A stretch of 64,000 nt of DNA from Microlunatus soli (lineage in GTDB: Bacteria > Actinomycetota > Actinomycetes > Propionibacteriales > Propionibacteriaceae): positions 5,952,001 to 6,016,000 of the forward strand of contig NZ_LT629772.1 of NCBI RefSeq assembly GCF_900105385.1, given 5' to 3'. Of this stretch, positions 8,247 to 16,614 are shown piece by piece. The notes under the pieces are model-generated. The model did no database searches, was not told the DNA's origin, and worked only from the letters and a program-made list of their open reading frames with translations. Position 1 is the first letter of the stretch. Each line of letters begins with the position of its first letter. Position numbers and translations under genes: made by a program.

Positions 8247-9485
8247 ATGACAGGCAACAAGGCTGTGACCTATGTCGGTTCGGGCAAGGTCGAGGTCCGC
8301 ACCATCGACTATCCGGGGCTCGAGCTCCGTGACGGTCCGGGGGTGAACCCGGCCAACGTCGGACGGAAGACCCCGCACGGCGTGATCTTGAAGAACGTCG
8401 CCACCAACATCTGTGGCAGTGATCAGCACATGGTCCGAGGTCGTACGACCGCGCCGGAGGGCCTGGTGCTGGGCCACGAGATCACCGGTGAGGTGGTCGA
8501 GAAGGGGCCGGACGTCGAATTCATCGAGGTCGGCGATCTGTGCTCGGTGCCGTTCAACATCTCCTGCGGCCGCTGCCGCAACTGCAAGATCGGCAAGACC
8601 GGCATCTGTCTCAACGTCAATCCCGACCGGCCGGGGTCGGCCTACGGCTACGTCGACATGGGCGGTTGGGTCGGTGGCCAGGCCGAGTACGTGATGGTGC
8701 CGTACGCCGACTGGAACCTGCTGAAGTTCCCCGACCGGGACCAGGCGATGGAGAAGATCCTCGACCTGACGATGCTCTCCGATATCTTCCCGACCGGCTA
8801 CCACGGCTGCGTGATGGCCGGTGTGACCACCGGGTCCACGGTCTACATCGCCGGTGCCGGACCGGTCGGCCTGGCTGCGGCCACCTCGGCGTTCCTGCTG
8901 GGAGCGGCCGTGGTCATCGTCGGTGATCTGAACGCCGACCGGCTGGCCAAGGCCAAGAGCTTCGGCTGCGAGACCATCGACGTCTCCCAGGGGGAGCCGC
9001 AGGATCAGATCGAGCAGATCCTCGGTGTTCCGGAGGTGGACTGCGCTGTCGATGCGGTCGGTTTCGAAGCCCGTGGGCACGGGCCCGATGGAGCGGCGGT
9101 CGAAAAGCCGGCCAGTGTGCTGAACTCGCTGATGGATCTCACCCGGGCGGGTGGTTCGCTGGGCATTCCCGGGCTCTACGTCACCGGTGATCCGGGCGCT
9201 CAGGAAGAAGCGGCCAAGGTCGGATCGCTGTCGCTGCGACTCGGTCTCGGCTGGGCGAAGTCGCACGCCTTCTACACCGGGCAGTGTCCGGTGATGCAGT
9301 ACAACCATCAGCTGATGATGGCCATCCTGCATGATCGGGTGCAGATCGCGAAGAACGTCGACGCCACCCCGATCCCGCTCGACGACGCACCTCGTGGCTA
9401 CGCCGACTTCGATCAAGGCGCCGCCAAGAAGTTCGTCCTCGATCCGCACGGGATGATCCAGGCGGCACAGGGGGCGAGTGCGTGA
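8247..9485 (+). CDS. fdhA: Glutathione-independent formaldehyde dehydrogenase
   Basis: A 412-residue zinc-dependent medium-chain dehydrogenase that closely follows the Pseudomonas putida FdhA pattern. Catalytic zinc ligands are C56 (NICGSDQHMVRGR) and H77 (LGHEITGEV). The structural zinc lobe has C107, C110, C113 and C121. The NAD fold shows GAGPVGLAAA, and the characteristic substrate-side segment TMLSDIFPTGYHG is present. FdhA oxidises formaldehyde to formate using tightly bound NAD without glutathione. GGAGGAGG at 8234-8241 precedes the ATG. It belongs to the LacI-controlled run and overlaps the next gene by four bases, implying that the pathway releases formaldehyde or another small aldehyde. 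Confidence 0.88.
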   Translation: MTGNKAVTYVGSGKVEVRTIDYPGLELRDGPGVNPANVGRKTPHGVILKNVATNICGSDQHMVRGRTTAPEGLVLGHEITGEVVEKGPDVEFIEVGDLCSVPFNISCGRCRNCKIGKTGICLNVNPDRPGSAYGYVDMGGWVGGQAEYVMVPYADWNLLKFPDRDQAMEKILDLTMLSDIFPTGYHGCVMAGVTTGSTVYIAGAGPVGLAAATSAFLLGAAVVIVGDLNADRLAKAKSFGCETIDVSQGEPQDQIEQILGVPEVDCAVDAVGFEARGHGPDGAAVEKPASVLNSLMDLTRAGGSLGIPGLYVTGDPGAQEEAAKVGSLSLRLGLGWAKSHAFYTGQCPVMQYNHQLMMAILHDRVQIAKNVDATPIPLDDAPRGYADFDQGAAKKFVLDPHGMIQAAQGASA

Positions 9486-10471
9486 CCGGGTCGATCAGCA
9501 AGCCGGCGTCGGACTACCAATGGTTCGAGTTCTCCGGAGATCCGGCGATGGCGGACGGTTGGGCCCACCACGGCGTCGCGGTGACGGCGGACGGCCGGGT
9601 GGTGACCTTCGCGCCGTCGGGGGACGAGGTGGTGATCTTCGACGCCGACGGCCACCGGCTGGACAGTTGGACCACCGGGCTGACCGAGGGTCACTGCATC
9701 TCGCTCTCCCGTGACGGTGCTGCCGAACACATCTGGATCGCCGATCCGGGCACCAAGATGGTGACCGATTCGCCGGGGACGTACAGCGCCTTCACTCCGA
9801 ATGATCATGGTCGGGTGGCGAAGTTCGACCTGACCGGTCAGCTGGTTCTCGAACTGCCGCTGCCCGATCATCCGGCTTACCGGACCGGACGATTCGCTCC
9901 GACCTCAGTGGTGGCCGATGCGACCGGCGAGGGCGGCAGGGGCAATGTCTGGGTCGGCGACGGGTACGGCGCCAGTCTGGTGCACCTCTACGGGCCGGAC
10001 GGGACGTATCTGAAGACCCTGCCCGAGGAATTCGACTGCCCGCACGGTTTGATCATCGACCGCCGCCGGGACGAGCCGGAGCTGTATGTCGCCGACCGGG
10101 AGAACCAACGCCTGCAGGTCTTCGACCTGGACGGTGGCTTCCGGCGGATCTGCGGTGAAGAGCTGCTGCGCCGACCGTCGGCGTTCGCCGTCTCGGGGGA
10201 GAATCTGATCATCGCGGAGCTGGAGGCGCGGTTGGCCGTGCTGGACGTCGATGATCAGCTGGTCGGCTACATCGGCGCCGACGACGACGCGGTCTCGCGC
10301 CCCGGCTGGCCCAATGCGATCTCCGCCGACGGCCTGACCGTGCGGCCGCCGTTGGACTCCGGTCGCTTCAACTCCCCGCACGGCGTCGCGGCCGCCCGCG
10401 ACGGCAGGATCATCGTCGCCGAGTGGCTGATCGGAGGGCGGGTGAACAGGCTGACACCACAGGACGGGTGA
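9482..10471 (+). CDS. NHL-repeat beta-propeller protein
   Basis: The 329-residue product is built from repeated NHL-like blades: HHGVAVTADGRVVTF, ENQRLQVFDLDGG, and the final FNSPHGVAAARDGRIIVAEW. The blade spacing resembles the peptidyl-alpha-hydroxyglycine lyase and SMP-30 superfamily, so lactonase or lyase activity is conceivable. No secretion signal is visible, so a cytoplasmic enzyme is more likely than an exported one. The GTG start overlaps the fdhA stop as GTGA, which means the two are translationally coupled. It is the last gene of the run. Confidence 0.75.
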   Translation: MTGSISKPASDYQWFEFSGDPAMADGWAHHGVAVTADGRVVTFAPSGDEVVIFDADGHRLDSWTTGLTEGHCISLSRDGAAEHIWIADPGTKMVTDSPGTYSAFTPNDHGRVAKFDLTGQLVLELPLPDHPAYRTGRFAPTSVVADATGEGGRGNVWVGDGYGASLVHLYGPDGTYLKTLPEEFDCPHGLIIDRRRDEPELYVADRENQRLQVFDLDGGFRRICGEELLRRPSAFAVSGENLIIAELEARLAVLDVDDQLVGYIGADDDAVSRPGWPNAISADGLTVRPPLDSGRFNSPHGVAAARDGRIIVAEWLIGGRVNRLTPQDG

Positions 10472-10495
10472 GGCACCGACTTTCGAAGGGTACGG

Positions 10496-10510
10496 GTCCG
10501 CCGTTCGGAC
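10496..10510 (+). terminator. Weak hairpin after the catabolic run
   Basis: GTCCG (10496-10500), a five-base loop and CGGAC (10506-10510) form a short perfect stem 25 bp after the NHL gene. No T-tract follows, so it is only a possible terminator. Confidence 0.25.
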
Positions 10511-10547
10511 GTGTCACGGCTGACCGGATCGTTGATTCGATGGTTCG

Positions 10548-12008
10548 GTGACCACAGCTGACCAAGCCCGAGTGACCGTTCCGCGCTTCGCTGCGCGCTT
10601 CGTGCTGCCACTGGCAGCCGTTGTCGCCGTCGTCCAATGGGTCGCCGGCCTGCGGGGTGGCCCGTACTTCGACGAGGCCTACATGCTCAGCCTCGGCCGG
10701 CATCATCTGGACTGGGGCTTTGCCGACCAGCCGCCGGTGACGCCGTTGTTGGCGGCGGCGATGGATCACCTCGTCCCGGGATCGCTCCCGGTGCTGCGGA
10801 TCCCCGCGGTGCTGGCCACCGCCGGTGCGGTCGCGGTCGCCGGGCTGATCGCCCGCGAGCTGGGCGCCGACCGCCGAGCGCAGCTGCTGACCGCCGGAGC
10901 TCAGGCGACGGCGTTGTGGGTCACGATGGCCGGGCGTTGGTTGACTCCGTATACCGTCGAACCGGTGCAGTGGCTGCTGCTGCTCTGGCTGCTGCTGCGC
11001 TGGGTCCGGGTGCGTGATGATCGACTTCTGCTACTGCTCGGCGTTGTCGCCGGTATCGCGGCCGAGACGAAGTTCCAGGTGCTGCTGCTCTGCGCGGTGC
11101 TGCTGTTGTCGGTATTGATCACGGGTCCGCGGGAGCTGCTGCGCAGACCGCTGTTCTGGGCCGGGGTCGGGATCGCCGGTGTGATCGCGTTGCCGACACT
11201 GATCTGGCAGGGCCGCAACGGCTGGCCGCAGCTGCGGATGGGCCCGATCGCCGCCTCGGAATCGCTGCTCTACGGCGGCCGGCCGGGCATCGCGATCAGC
11301 TTGATCGGGATGGCCGGCGTCGCCGGCATGGTTTTGTTGATCTACGGCTTGTGGCGGTTCTTCGGCGATCGCGAGTTGCGGACGTACCGCTTCCTGGCCG
11401 TCAGCTTCCTGGCGCTCTACGTGTTCTTCGTGATCACCCAGGGCAGGCCGTACTACCTCAACGGCTTGTACGGTCCGGTGATCGCCGCCGGCGCTCTCGG
11501 ACTGCAACGCCGTCGCGAGGCCCGCGAACGGGACGGGCTGCCGCCCCGCCGTGGTTGGCTGATCTGGCCGGCGTACGCGGTGTCGGTTGCGGCAGCGATC
11601 GGCATGCTGATCCTCGGCACCTCGATGGGCTCGTCGAGACCCGGTGATCAGATCGCCCGCAACGCCGCCACCGGCTACCAGCAGATCCCGGCGGCCGACC
11701 GGTCACGGACCGTCGTGATGGGGCAGTCCTACATCTATGCCGCCTATCTTGACAACTACGGCCCGCGGTACGGCCTCCCGCCGGCCTACAGCGGCAACCG
11801 TGGCTACGGCTACAGCGATCCGCCGCCGGCGTCGGCGGATCAGGTGCTGTTGGTCGGCTCGGATCCGGACCAGCTGCGGCCCTACTTCTCCTCGATCACG
11901 GTCGTTGTCGACGGAGGACAGGACGGCACCAGCGTCTGGCTGTGCAGCGGGCAGCGGCTGGCCTGGACGTCGCTCTGGCCGAAACTGCGGACGCTCACCG
12001 TCGGCTGA
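10548..12008 (+). CDS. Membrane glycosyltransferase, GT39/ArnT-like
   Basis: The 486-residue protein has about ten membrane helices and a hydrophilic C-terminal domain of roughly 120 residues. The first periplasmic loop carries GPYFDEAYMLSLGRH with D42/E43, followed by FADQPPVTPLLAA. This is the acidic motif and following loop typical of lipid-linked sugar transferases of the GT39/GT83 type, which use polyprenyl-phosphate sugars at the outer face. The C-terminal part (VVMGQSYIYAAYLDNYG) is usual for ArnT-like proteins. The start is GTG 10548 without a strong ribosome site. Acceptor and sugar are unknown, and it stands alone between the catabolic run and a convergent transporter gene. Confidence 0.8.
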   Translation: MTTADQARVTVPRFAARFVLPLAAVVAVVQWVAGLRGGPYFDEAYMLSLGRHHLDWGFADQPPVTPLLAAAMDHLVPGSLPVLRIPAVLATAGAVAVAGLIARELGADRRAQLLTAGAQATALWVTMAGRWLTPYTVEPVQWLLLLWLLLRWVRVRDDRLLLLLGVVAGIAAETKFQVLLLCAVLLLSVLITGPRELLRRPLFWAGVGIAGVIALPTLIWQGRNGWPQLRMGPIAASESLLYGGRPGIAISLIGMAGVAGMVLLIYGLWRFFGDRELRTYRFLAVSFLALYVFFVITQGRPYYLNGLYGPVIAAGALGLQRRREARERDGLPPRRGWLIWPAYAVSVAAAIGMLILGTSMGSSRPGDQIARNAATGYQQIPAADRSRTVVMGQSYIYAAYLDNYGPRYGLPPAYSGNRGYGYSDPPPASADQVLLVGSDPDQLRPYFSSITVVVDGGQDGTSVWLCSGQRLAWTSLWPKLRTLTVG

Positions 12009-12037
12009 TCCGGACTGCGATCACATCCGGGTCACCC

Positions 12038-13501
12038 TCACACGGCCGGGGACGGAGCACGCGAACCGACCAGGTCGTGTTCGATCTCCTCCAGGCTCCG
12101 GCCCTTCGTCTCCGGCAGCAGTCGCCAGGCGAACATCAGCGCCAGGAAGGTGGTGCAGGCGAAGAAGAAGAAATTCGGCGCGGCGCCGAAGATGCTCAGC
12201 AGGCTCGGGAAGGCCAGGGCGACGGCGAGGTTGAACAGCCAGTTCAACGTCGTGCACAGACCCATCGCACCCGCTCGGATCCGCAGCGGGAACAGCTCGG
12301 GCAGCACAACCCACTGGACCGGGCCCCAGGAGATCGCAAAGCTGGCGATGTAGATCGCGATTCCGGCCAGAGTGATCACCATGGCCAACGGTCCCCGATC
12401 ATCGGTCAGCCCGGCCAGCGTCGTGACGCCGAGGAAGAGCATCCCGAAGCACATCCCGGACGCACCGACGATCAACAACGGTTTGCGTCCGACCTTGTCG
12501 ATCAGTCGCATCGCGGGAAGGGTCATCAGCATGTTGAGCAGGCCGATGGCTGCATTACCGATGATCGACTGGGACGGCGTGAATCCGATGTTGGTGAGCA
12601 ATGTCGGCGCGTAGTAGATGATCGTGTTGATGCCGCCGAAATTCTGGAAGAACACCAGGAGCACGCCGATGGTGAACAGGATCCGCAGCCGGGGAGTGAA
12701 GAGATCGGACAGCTTGAGTGGTTCGGTCTCTCGTTCCTCCTCGGCGACACTCGCCTTGATCTCGTTCATCTCGCGTTCGGCCTCGGTGTAATTGCCGCGC
12801 AGCTGCAGCAACGTCTGCAAGGCCTGTTTCTCCCCGCGATGGGCCGCAACCAACCATCGCGGACTTTCCGGTTGGGTGCTGATCCCGATGAACAGGATCA
12901 CCGCCGGCACCACCCCGAGGCCGATCATCCAGCGCCAGGCACCGGAACCGGCGAACGCGAAGTCCACCAGGTAGGCGACGAAGATGCCGGTGGTGACCAT
13001 CAACTGCATCAGCGAGGACAGTCCGCCCCGGATGTGTTTGGGCGCCAGCTCGCTGAGATACATCGGAACGACGACCGACACGATCCCGACCCCGACGCCG
13101 ATGATCAGTCGGAACAGGATCAACAGCGGCGGGTTCGGGGCCAAAGCGGCGCCGAGGGTACCGATCACGAAGACGATGCCGCCGGCCATGATCAACTTCT
13201 TGCGGCCGAGCCGATCGGAGAGTCGACCGGAGGAGAGTGCACCGACCATGGCGCCGAGCAGCAGTCCGCTGACCACCATGCCCTCGACCAACGGGGTGAG
13301 GTCCATGTCCTTGTCGATGAAGAGCATGGCGCCGCCGATCACGCCGGTGTCATAGCCCCACAGGATGCCGCCGAGGGCACCGAACAACCAGATCGCGATA
13401 TTGCGTTTTCGTCGCGGTGGTTTTCCGGCCGTTCCCATATCGGCCATCGCAGGTTGATCATCGCCGGGGCGCGCAGCCTCGTCCGGGACCTCATTGTTCA
13501 T
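12038..13501 (-). CDS. MFS sugar transporter (sugar porter family)
   Basis: The product has 487 residues with twelve predicted helices. Sugar-porter signatures are present: GYDTGVIGGAMLF in helix 1, GRLSDRLGRKKLIM in loop 2-3, PESPRWLVAAHRGEKQAL before the central loop, FFQNFGGINTIIYYAPT in helix 7, and PETKGRSLEEIE at the C-terminus. It most likely brings in a hexose, pentose or polyol by proton symport. The ATG at 13501 is preferred because AGGCGG lies about eight bases upstream; an in-frame GTG at 13558 would add 19 residues. No sugar-catabolic genes are adjacent, so the substrate is not inferable. Confidence 0.9.
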   Translation of the reverse strand: MNNEVPDEAARPGDDQPAMADMGTAGKPPRRKRNIAIWLFGALGGILWGYDTGVIGGAMLFIDKDMDLTPLVEGMVVSGLLLGAMVGALSSGRLSDRLGRKKLIMAGGIVFVIGTLGAALAPNPPLLILFRLIIGVGVGIVSVVVPMYLSELAPKHIRGGLSSLMQLMVTTGIFVAYLVDFAFAGSGAWRWMIGLGVVPAVILFIGISTQPESPRWLVAAHRGEKQALQTLLQLRGNYTEAEREMNEIKASVAEEERETEPLKLSDLFTPRLRILFTIGVLLVFFQNFGGINTIIYYAPTLLTNIGFTPSQSIIGNAAIGLLNMLMTLPAMRLIDKVGRKPLLIVGASGMCFGMLFLGVTTLAGLTDDRGPLAMVITLAGIAIYIASFAISWGPVQWVVLPELFPLRIRAGAMGLCTTLNWLFNLAVALAFPSLLSIFGAAPNFFFFACTTFLALMFAWRLLPETKGRSLEEIEHDLVGSRAPSPAV

Positions 13502-13627
13502 CCCACACACCGCCTTTGGTCTTCCCCCGAGCCGCTGTGGTGGGTGAGACGTTAGCACCAGGACATGACACGACGCCGGACATCGTGCCGCATCGGGGCG
13601 GTTGGCGGATGCAGATGAATCGCTCGG

Positions 13628-14125
13628 CTATCGAGCGGCGACGCCTTCCTGAACTCCGCTGATCGTCCGATCAAGAGTTTCCAGCGACTTGTCGAGGAAT
13701 TCGGGCCCGAAGATCGGCATTCCGCCGAAGTACTCGCGCACCGGCTCCGGCACTCGGCTCCAGTCGTAGTGCAGGGTGACTTCGGCACCACCGTCGGCGG
13801 CGTCGGCGACGTCATAGCGCCACCGCCAGCCGCCGCACTCCAGTTCGCCGGCGTCGTTGTACTGCCCGGGCTCCCATCCGATGCTGCGGCCCGGTTCGAG
13901 GACGGTCACCCGGTTATGGATGACGTAGGCGCCGCCGGCGCCCTCGGCATACATGTTCATCCCGAAGATCTGGCCGACCTCGGTGATCGGTTCGGTGTCG
14001 ATCGCGTCCCGGACCCAGTCGTCCGGCTCGGTCTCGCGGTGTCGAGCGGGGTTGCTGAGCAGGGCGAAGATCTGGTCGGCGCTGGCGGCGATGTGCCGGC
14101 TGCGGCTGAAACTCTCGGTGTTCAT
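13628..14125 (-). CDS. SRPBCC (START-like) domain protein
   Basis: The 165-residue protein starts SFSRSRHIAASADQIFALLSNPARH, the standard first strand and helix of polyketide-cyclase/START-like ligand-binding proteins. It continues with alternating strands (VIHNRVTVLEPGRSIGWEPG, then GGAEVTLHYDW). Such proteins bind hydrophobic ligands or act as cyclases. The ATG at 14125 is preferred over a GTG six bases upstream because GGAAG then has proper spacing. It is downstream of the DUF899 gene on the same strand (31 bp gap), and both probably belong to the TetR-controlled unit. Confidence 0.8.
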   Translation of the reverse strand: MNTESFSRSRHIAASADQIFALLSNPARHRETEPDDWVRDAIDTEPITEVGQIFGMNMYAEGAGGAYVIHNRVTVLEPGRSIGWEPGQYNDAGELECGGWRWRYDVADAADGGAEVTLHYDWSRVPEPVREYFGGMPIFGPEFLDKSLETLDRTISGVQEGVAAR

Positions 14126-14156
14126 GATCACTTCCAGGGTCGATTTCGAGCGATGG

Positions 14157-14870
14157 TCAGGCGGTCGAGCCGTACAGCCGGGCGATGTCAGGGGAGTCCA
14201 GCCACCCGGAGTACGGCGGCGACTGCGGCCAGCCGTCGGGGGACTCCTGCCAGGATTCCTGTCGGCCCCAGGGAAGCAGGTCGATCAGCGGAAAGGTGTG
14301 GCTGAGTTGCTCGGTGCCGCGGCCTGCCGTGTGCCAGGTGCGGTAGACCGTGTCCCCGTCGCGGAGGAAGACGTTGACCCCGAATCCGCCGCCGGGCGGG
14401 GCGTCGACGTCGGCCCCGAACGGGCTGTCGGCGGTGGAGTACCAGTCCATCCGGTTGCCGACCTTCTCCTTGTAGGCAAGGGCTTCGCCGATCTCTCCCT
14501 GCGTGACGACCACAAAGCGGGCGTCGTAGGCGTTCAGGAAATCCAGTCGGGTGAACTGGGACGTGAAGCCCGTGCAGCCGCCGCACTGCCACTCGGCGCC
14601 CGGCGACCACATGTGGTGGTAGGTGATCAACTGCGATCGGCCGTCGAAGATGTCGACCAGGCTGATCGGACCGTCCACGCCGGTCAGCGTGTAGTCGGGC
14701 AACTGGACCATCGGCAGTCGCCGGCGCTGCGCGGCGATCGCGTCCAGTTCCCGGGTGGCCGCCTTCTCCCGGGCCCGGAGTGCGTCCAGTTCGGTGCGCC
14801 AGGCGTCGTTGTCGACGACGGGAGGTAGCGACTTCGCGGTTGCATCGGGAGCGGAAATCGTCTCGGGCAT
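14157..14870 (-). CDS. DUF899 (thioredoxin-like fold) protein
   Basis: A 237-residue member of the DUF899 family. The N-terminal helix ends with LPMVQLPDYTLTGVDG, and the thioredoxin-like core follows. WQCGGCTGFTSQFTRLDF (CxxC-type pair), MDWYSTADSPFGADV and VFLRDGDTVYRTWHTAGRGTE are the usual family blocks. The CGGC pair sits where a thioredoxin active site would, but the biochemical role of the family is not established. GGGGAG lies six bases before the ATG at 14870. It is divergent from the TetR gene, with the double operator in between, and is probably co-transcribed with the SRPBCC gene. Confidence 0.82.
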   Translation of the reverse strand: MPETISAPDATAKSLPPVVDNDAWRTELDALRAREKAATRELDAIAAQRRRLPMVQLPDYTLTGVDGPISLVDIFDGRSQLITYHHMWSPGAEWQCGGCTGFTSQFTRLDFLNAYDARFVVVTQGEIGEALAYKEKVGNRMDWYSTADSPFGADVDAPPGGGFGVNVFLRDGDTVYRTWHTAGRGTEQLSHTFPLIDLLPWGRQESWQESPDGWPQSPPYSGWLDSPDIARLYGSTA

Positions 14871-14910
14871 CGTTGTCTCCCCGGAGTGGTGGGTGTGATC
14901 TGGATATCAA

Positions 14911-14949
14911 TGTGAACGGTGTCCACATGTTATGTTCACACCGTACACA
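14911..14949. promoter_or_regulatory. Double TetR-type operator
   Basis: TGTGAACGGTGTCCACAT at 14911-14928 and the reverse complement of 14932-14949 (TGTGTACGGTGTGAACAT) agree at 15 of 18 positions, facing each other across 3 bp. Each half is itself a rough palindrome (TGTG...CACA). The 39-bp block lies between the divergent DUF899 and TetR genes, consistent with two TetR dimers binding side by side. Confidence 0.65.
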
Positions 14950-15001
14950 TGGATCTGGTGCTGTCAAGACCGGATCGGGACGAACGAGAGCCAGGAGAGC
15001 G

Positions 15002-15634
15002 ATGCCGACCGAATCCGCGCCACCGCGGCAGAGCTACCACCACGGCAGCCTGCGGGAGGCACTGTTGGAAGCAGGGCTGGAACTGACCCGGACGGGTGGG
15101 CCGGGCGCGCTCGTGCTGCGCGATGTCACCCGGCGGGTCGGGGTGTCGCCGAACGCTGCCTACCGGCATTTCGCCGACCGGGACAGCCTGTTGGCCGCGG
15201 TCGCGATCCGGATCCAGCAGGGCATGGTCGAGCGGATGGGGGACCAGTTGCCGCCCGCTCCGGTCGATCGGGCGGGCGCCGCCCGCGCGCAACTGAGCGC
15301 GGTCGGCCTCGGATACATCGGCTTCGCGCTCAAGGAGCCGGGATGGTTCGAGGTCGCCTTCGCCGAGATCGACGGCCTGCCGGCCGCCGCGACCGACGAC
15401 GGGCCGGCGCCGCTGCGCTGGCTCGTCGACGCGTTGGACCGCCTCGTCGCCTCCGGCGAGCTGGCCGCCGAGGCGAGAGCGGGGGCGGAGTGGCCGTGTT
15501 GGTCGGCGGTCCACGGGTTTGCGCTGTTGGCGCTGAAGGGGCCGTTGCGATCGCAGCCGCCGGAATTGGTCTGGTCCTCCGCGCAGCGGACCGTGGACAC
15601 GATCATCACCGGCCTGCTCACTCCTGCAGCCTGA
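15002..15634 (+). CDS. TetR-family transcriptional regulator
   Basis: A 210-residue regulator. Residues 12-60 form the TetR DNA-binding domain: LREALLEAGLELTRTGG, then LRDVTRRVGVSPNAAYRHF and ADRDSLLAAVA. The C-terminal half is a helical ligand domain of the TetR_C_13/WHG sort, with WFEVAFAEIDGLP and WSAVHGFALLALKGPL. AGGAGAG at 14993-14999 sets the ATG at 15002. The double operator directly upstream suggests autoregulation and control of the divergent DUF899/SRPBCC unit. The ligand is unknown. Confidence 0.9.
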   Translation: MPTESAPPRQSYHHGSLREALLEAGLELTRTGGPGALVLRDVTRRVGVSPNAAYRHFADRDSLLAAVAIRIQQGMVERMGDQLPPAPVDRAGAARAQLSAVGLGYIGFALKEPGWFEVAFAEIDGLPAAATDDGPAPLRWLVDALDRLVASGELAAEARAGAEWPCWSAVHGFALLALKGPLRSQPPELVWSSAQRTVDTIITGLLTPAA

Positions 15635-15651
15635 CGGGCTCCAGGGCTGAT

Positions 15652-15681
15652 GAGAATCGCGATCTCGTTCGCGAGATTCTC
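15652..15681 (+). other. Hairpin between the TetR gene and prmC
   Basis: GAGAATC at 15652-15658 pairs with GATTCTC at 15675-15681, and the GCGA/TCGC inner segment extends the stem with a two-base bulge. It lies 17 bp after the TetR stop and about 35 bp before prmC. There is no T-run. It could be a terminator for the TetR gene or a 5' structure of the prmC transcript. Confidence 0.35.
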
Positions 15682-15714
15682 CTCGGGTCGCACCGACTCA
15701 CTACGCTGATGATC

Positions 15715-16584
15715 ATGGAATCACGGTTGGCGGTCCGCCCGTTGCTCGCCGACGCCCGGTCCCGGCTGCAGGAGGCAGGGATCGAGAGTGTGGACGCCGA
15801 TGCCTGGGCCCTGCTGCAGGCCGCCACCGGTCGATCGCGGACCGAGCTGATGATCGCCGACGACCTGTCGGCGGAGCAGGCGGACGACTTCGCCACCCTG
15901 GTGGCGCGACGGGTCGCACGGGAACCGCTGCAGCACATCACCGGCGTCGCCTACTTCCGGCATGTGCAGCTGGAGGTCGGGCCGGGGGTCTTCGTCCCGC
16001 GGCCGGAGACCGAGGTGATGACCGGCTGGGTGATTGACCGGCTGCGCGAGGTCCCCGACCGGACCCCCGTGGTCGTCGATCTCTGTACCGGTTCGGGTGC
16101 GATCGCCCGAGCGCTGGCCGACGAACTGCCCGGGGCGGACATCCACGCTGTCGAGCTGAGCGAGCAGGCTGCGCACTGGGCGGCCAAGAATCTTGCCGGC
16201 ACCGGGGTGGAGTTGCGGGTCGGTGACATGGCCGAGGCGTTCACCGACCTGGACGGGACTGTCGACGTGGTGGTCTGCAACCCGCCGTACGTGCCGTTGC
16301 TGGCGTGGGAGTCGGTGCAGGTCGAGGCCCGTGATCACGATCCGGAGCTGGCCCTGTTCTCCGGTGACGACGGGCTGGATGCGATCGCCGTGCTGACCCG
16401 GGTTGCGGCCCGGCTGCTCCGGCCGGACGGCTGGGTGGCCTGTGAACATGCCGAGGTGCAGTCCGAGGCCGTTCCGGCACTGTTCGCCCGGCACGGCGGC
16501 TACCGCCAGATCCGCGATCATCGTGACCTCAGCGATCGGCCGCGGTTCACGACGGCCAGGTTGGCCGGTGCCGGTGGCACATGA
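15715..16584 (+). CDS. prmC: Peptide chain release factor N5-glutamine methyltransferase
   Basis: The product has 289 residues. An N-terminal helical domain (to about residue 75) is followed by a SAM-dependent methyltransferase fold: VVDLCTGSGAIARALA as motif I and VVCNPPYVP with NPPY at 189-192, the catalytic signature of glutamine N5-methyltransferases. The segment EPLQHITGVAYFRHVQLEVG is also characteristic. PrmC methylates the GGQ glutamine of release factors in the cytoplasm. No strong ribosome site is present; in-frame ATGs at 15709 and 15715 are both possible. It leads into tsaC and the WecA-type gene, the usual actinobacterial order, but prfA is not upstream here. Confidence 0.92.
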   Translation: MESRLAVRPLLADARSRLQEAGIESVDADAWALLQAATGRSRTELMIADDLSAEQADDFATLVARRVAREPLQHITGVAYFRHVQLEVGPGVFVPRPETEVMTGWVIDRLREVPDRTPVVVDLCTGSGAIARALADELPGADIHAVELSEQAAHWAAKNLAGTGVELRVGDMAEAFTDLDGTVDVVVCNPPYVPLLAWESVQVEARDHDPELALFSGDDGLDAIAVLTRVAARLLRPDGWVACEHAEVQSEAVPALFARHGGYRQIRDHRDLSDRPRFTTARLAGAGGT

Positions 16585-16614
16585 GCTGTCCCGCGCGTGG
16601 CAGGATTGGCGCCG

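Noticed and set aside
6855-9449. Long minus-strand open frame opposite the bicupin, nitrilase and fdhA genes
   Set aside because: It is antisense to three genes with clear family motifs and has the low-complexity His/Gly/Asp-rich composition typical of the reverse of GC-rich coding DNA.
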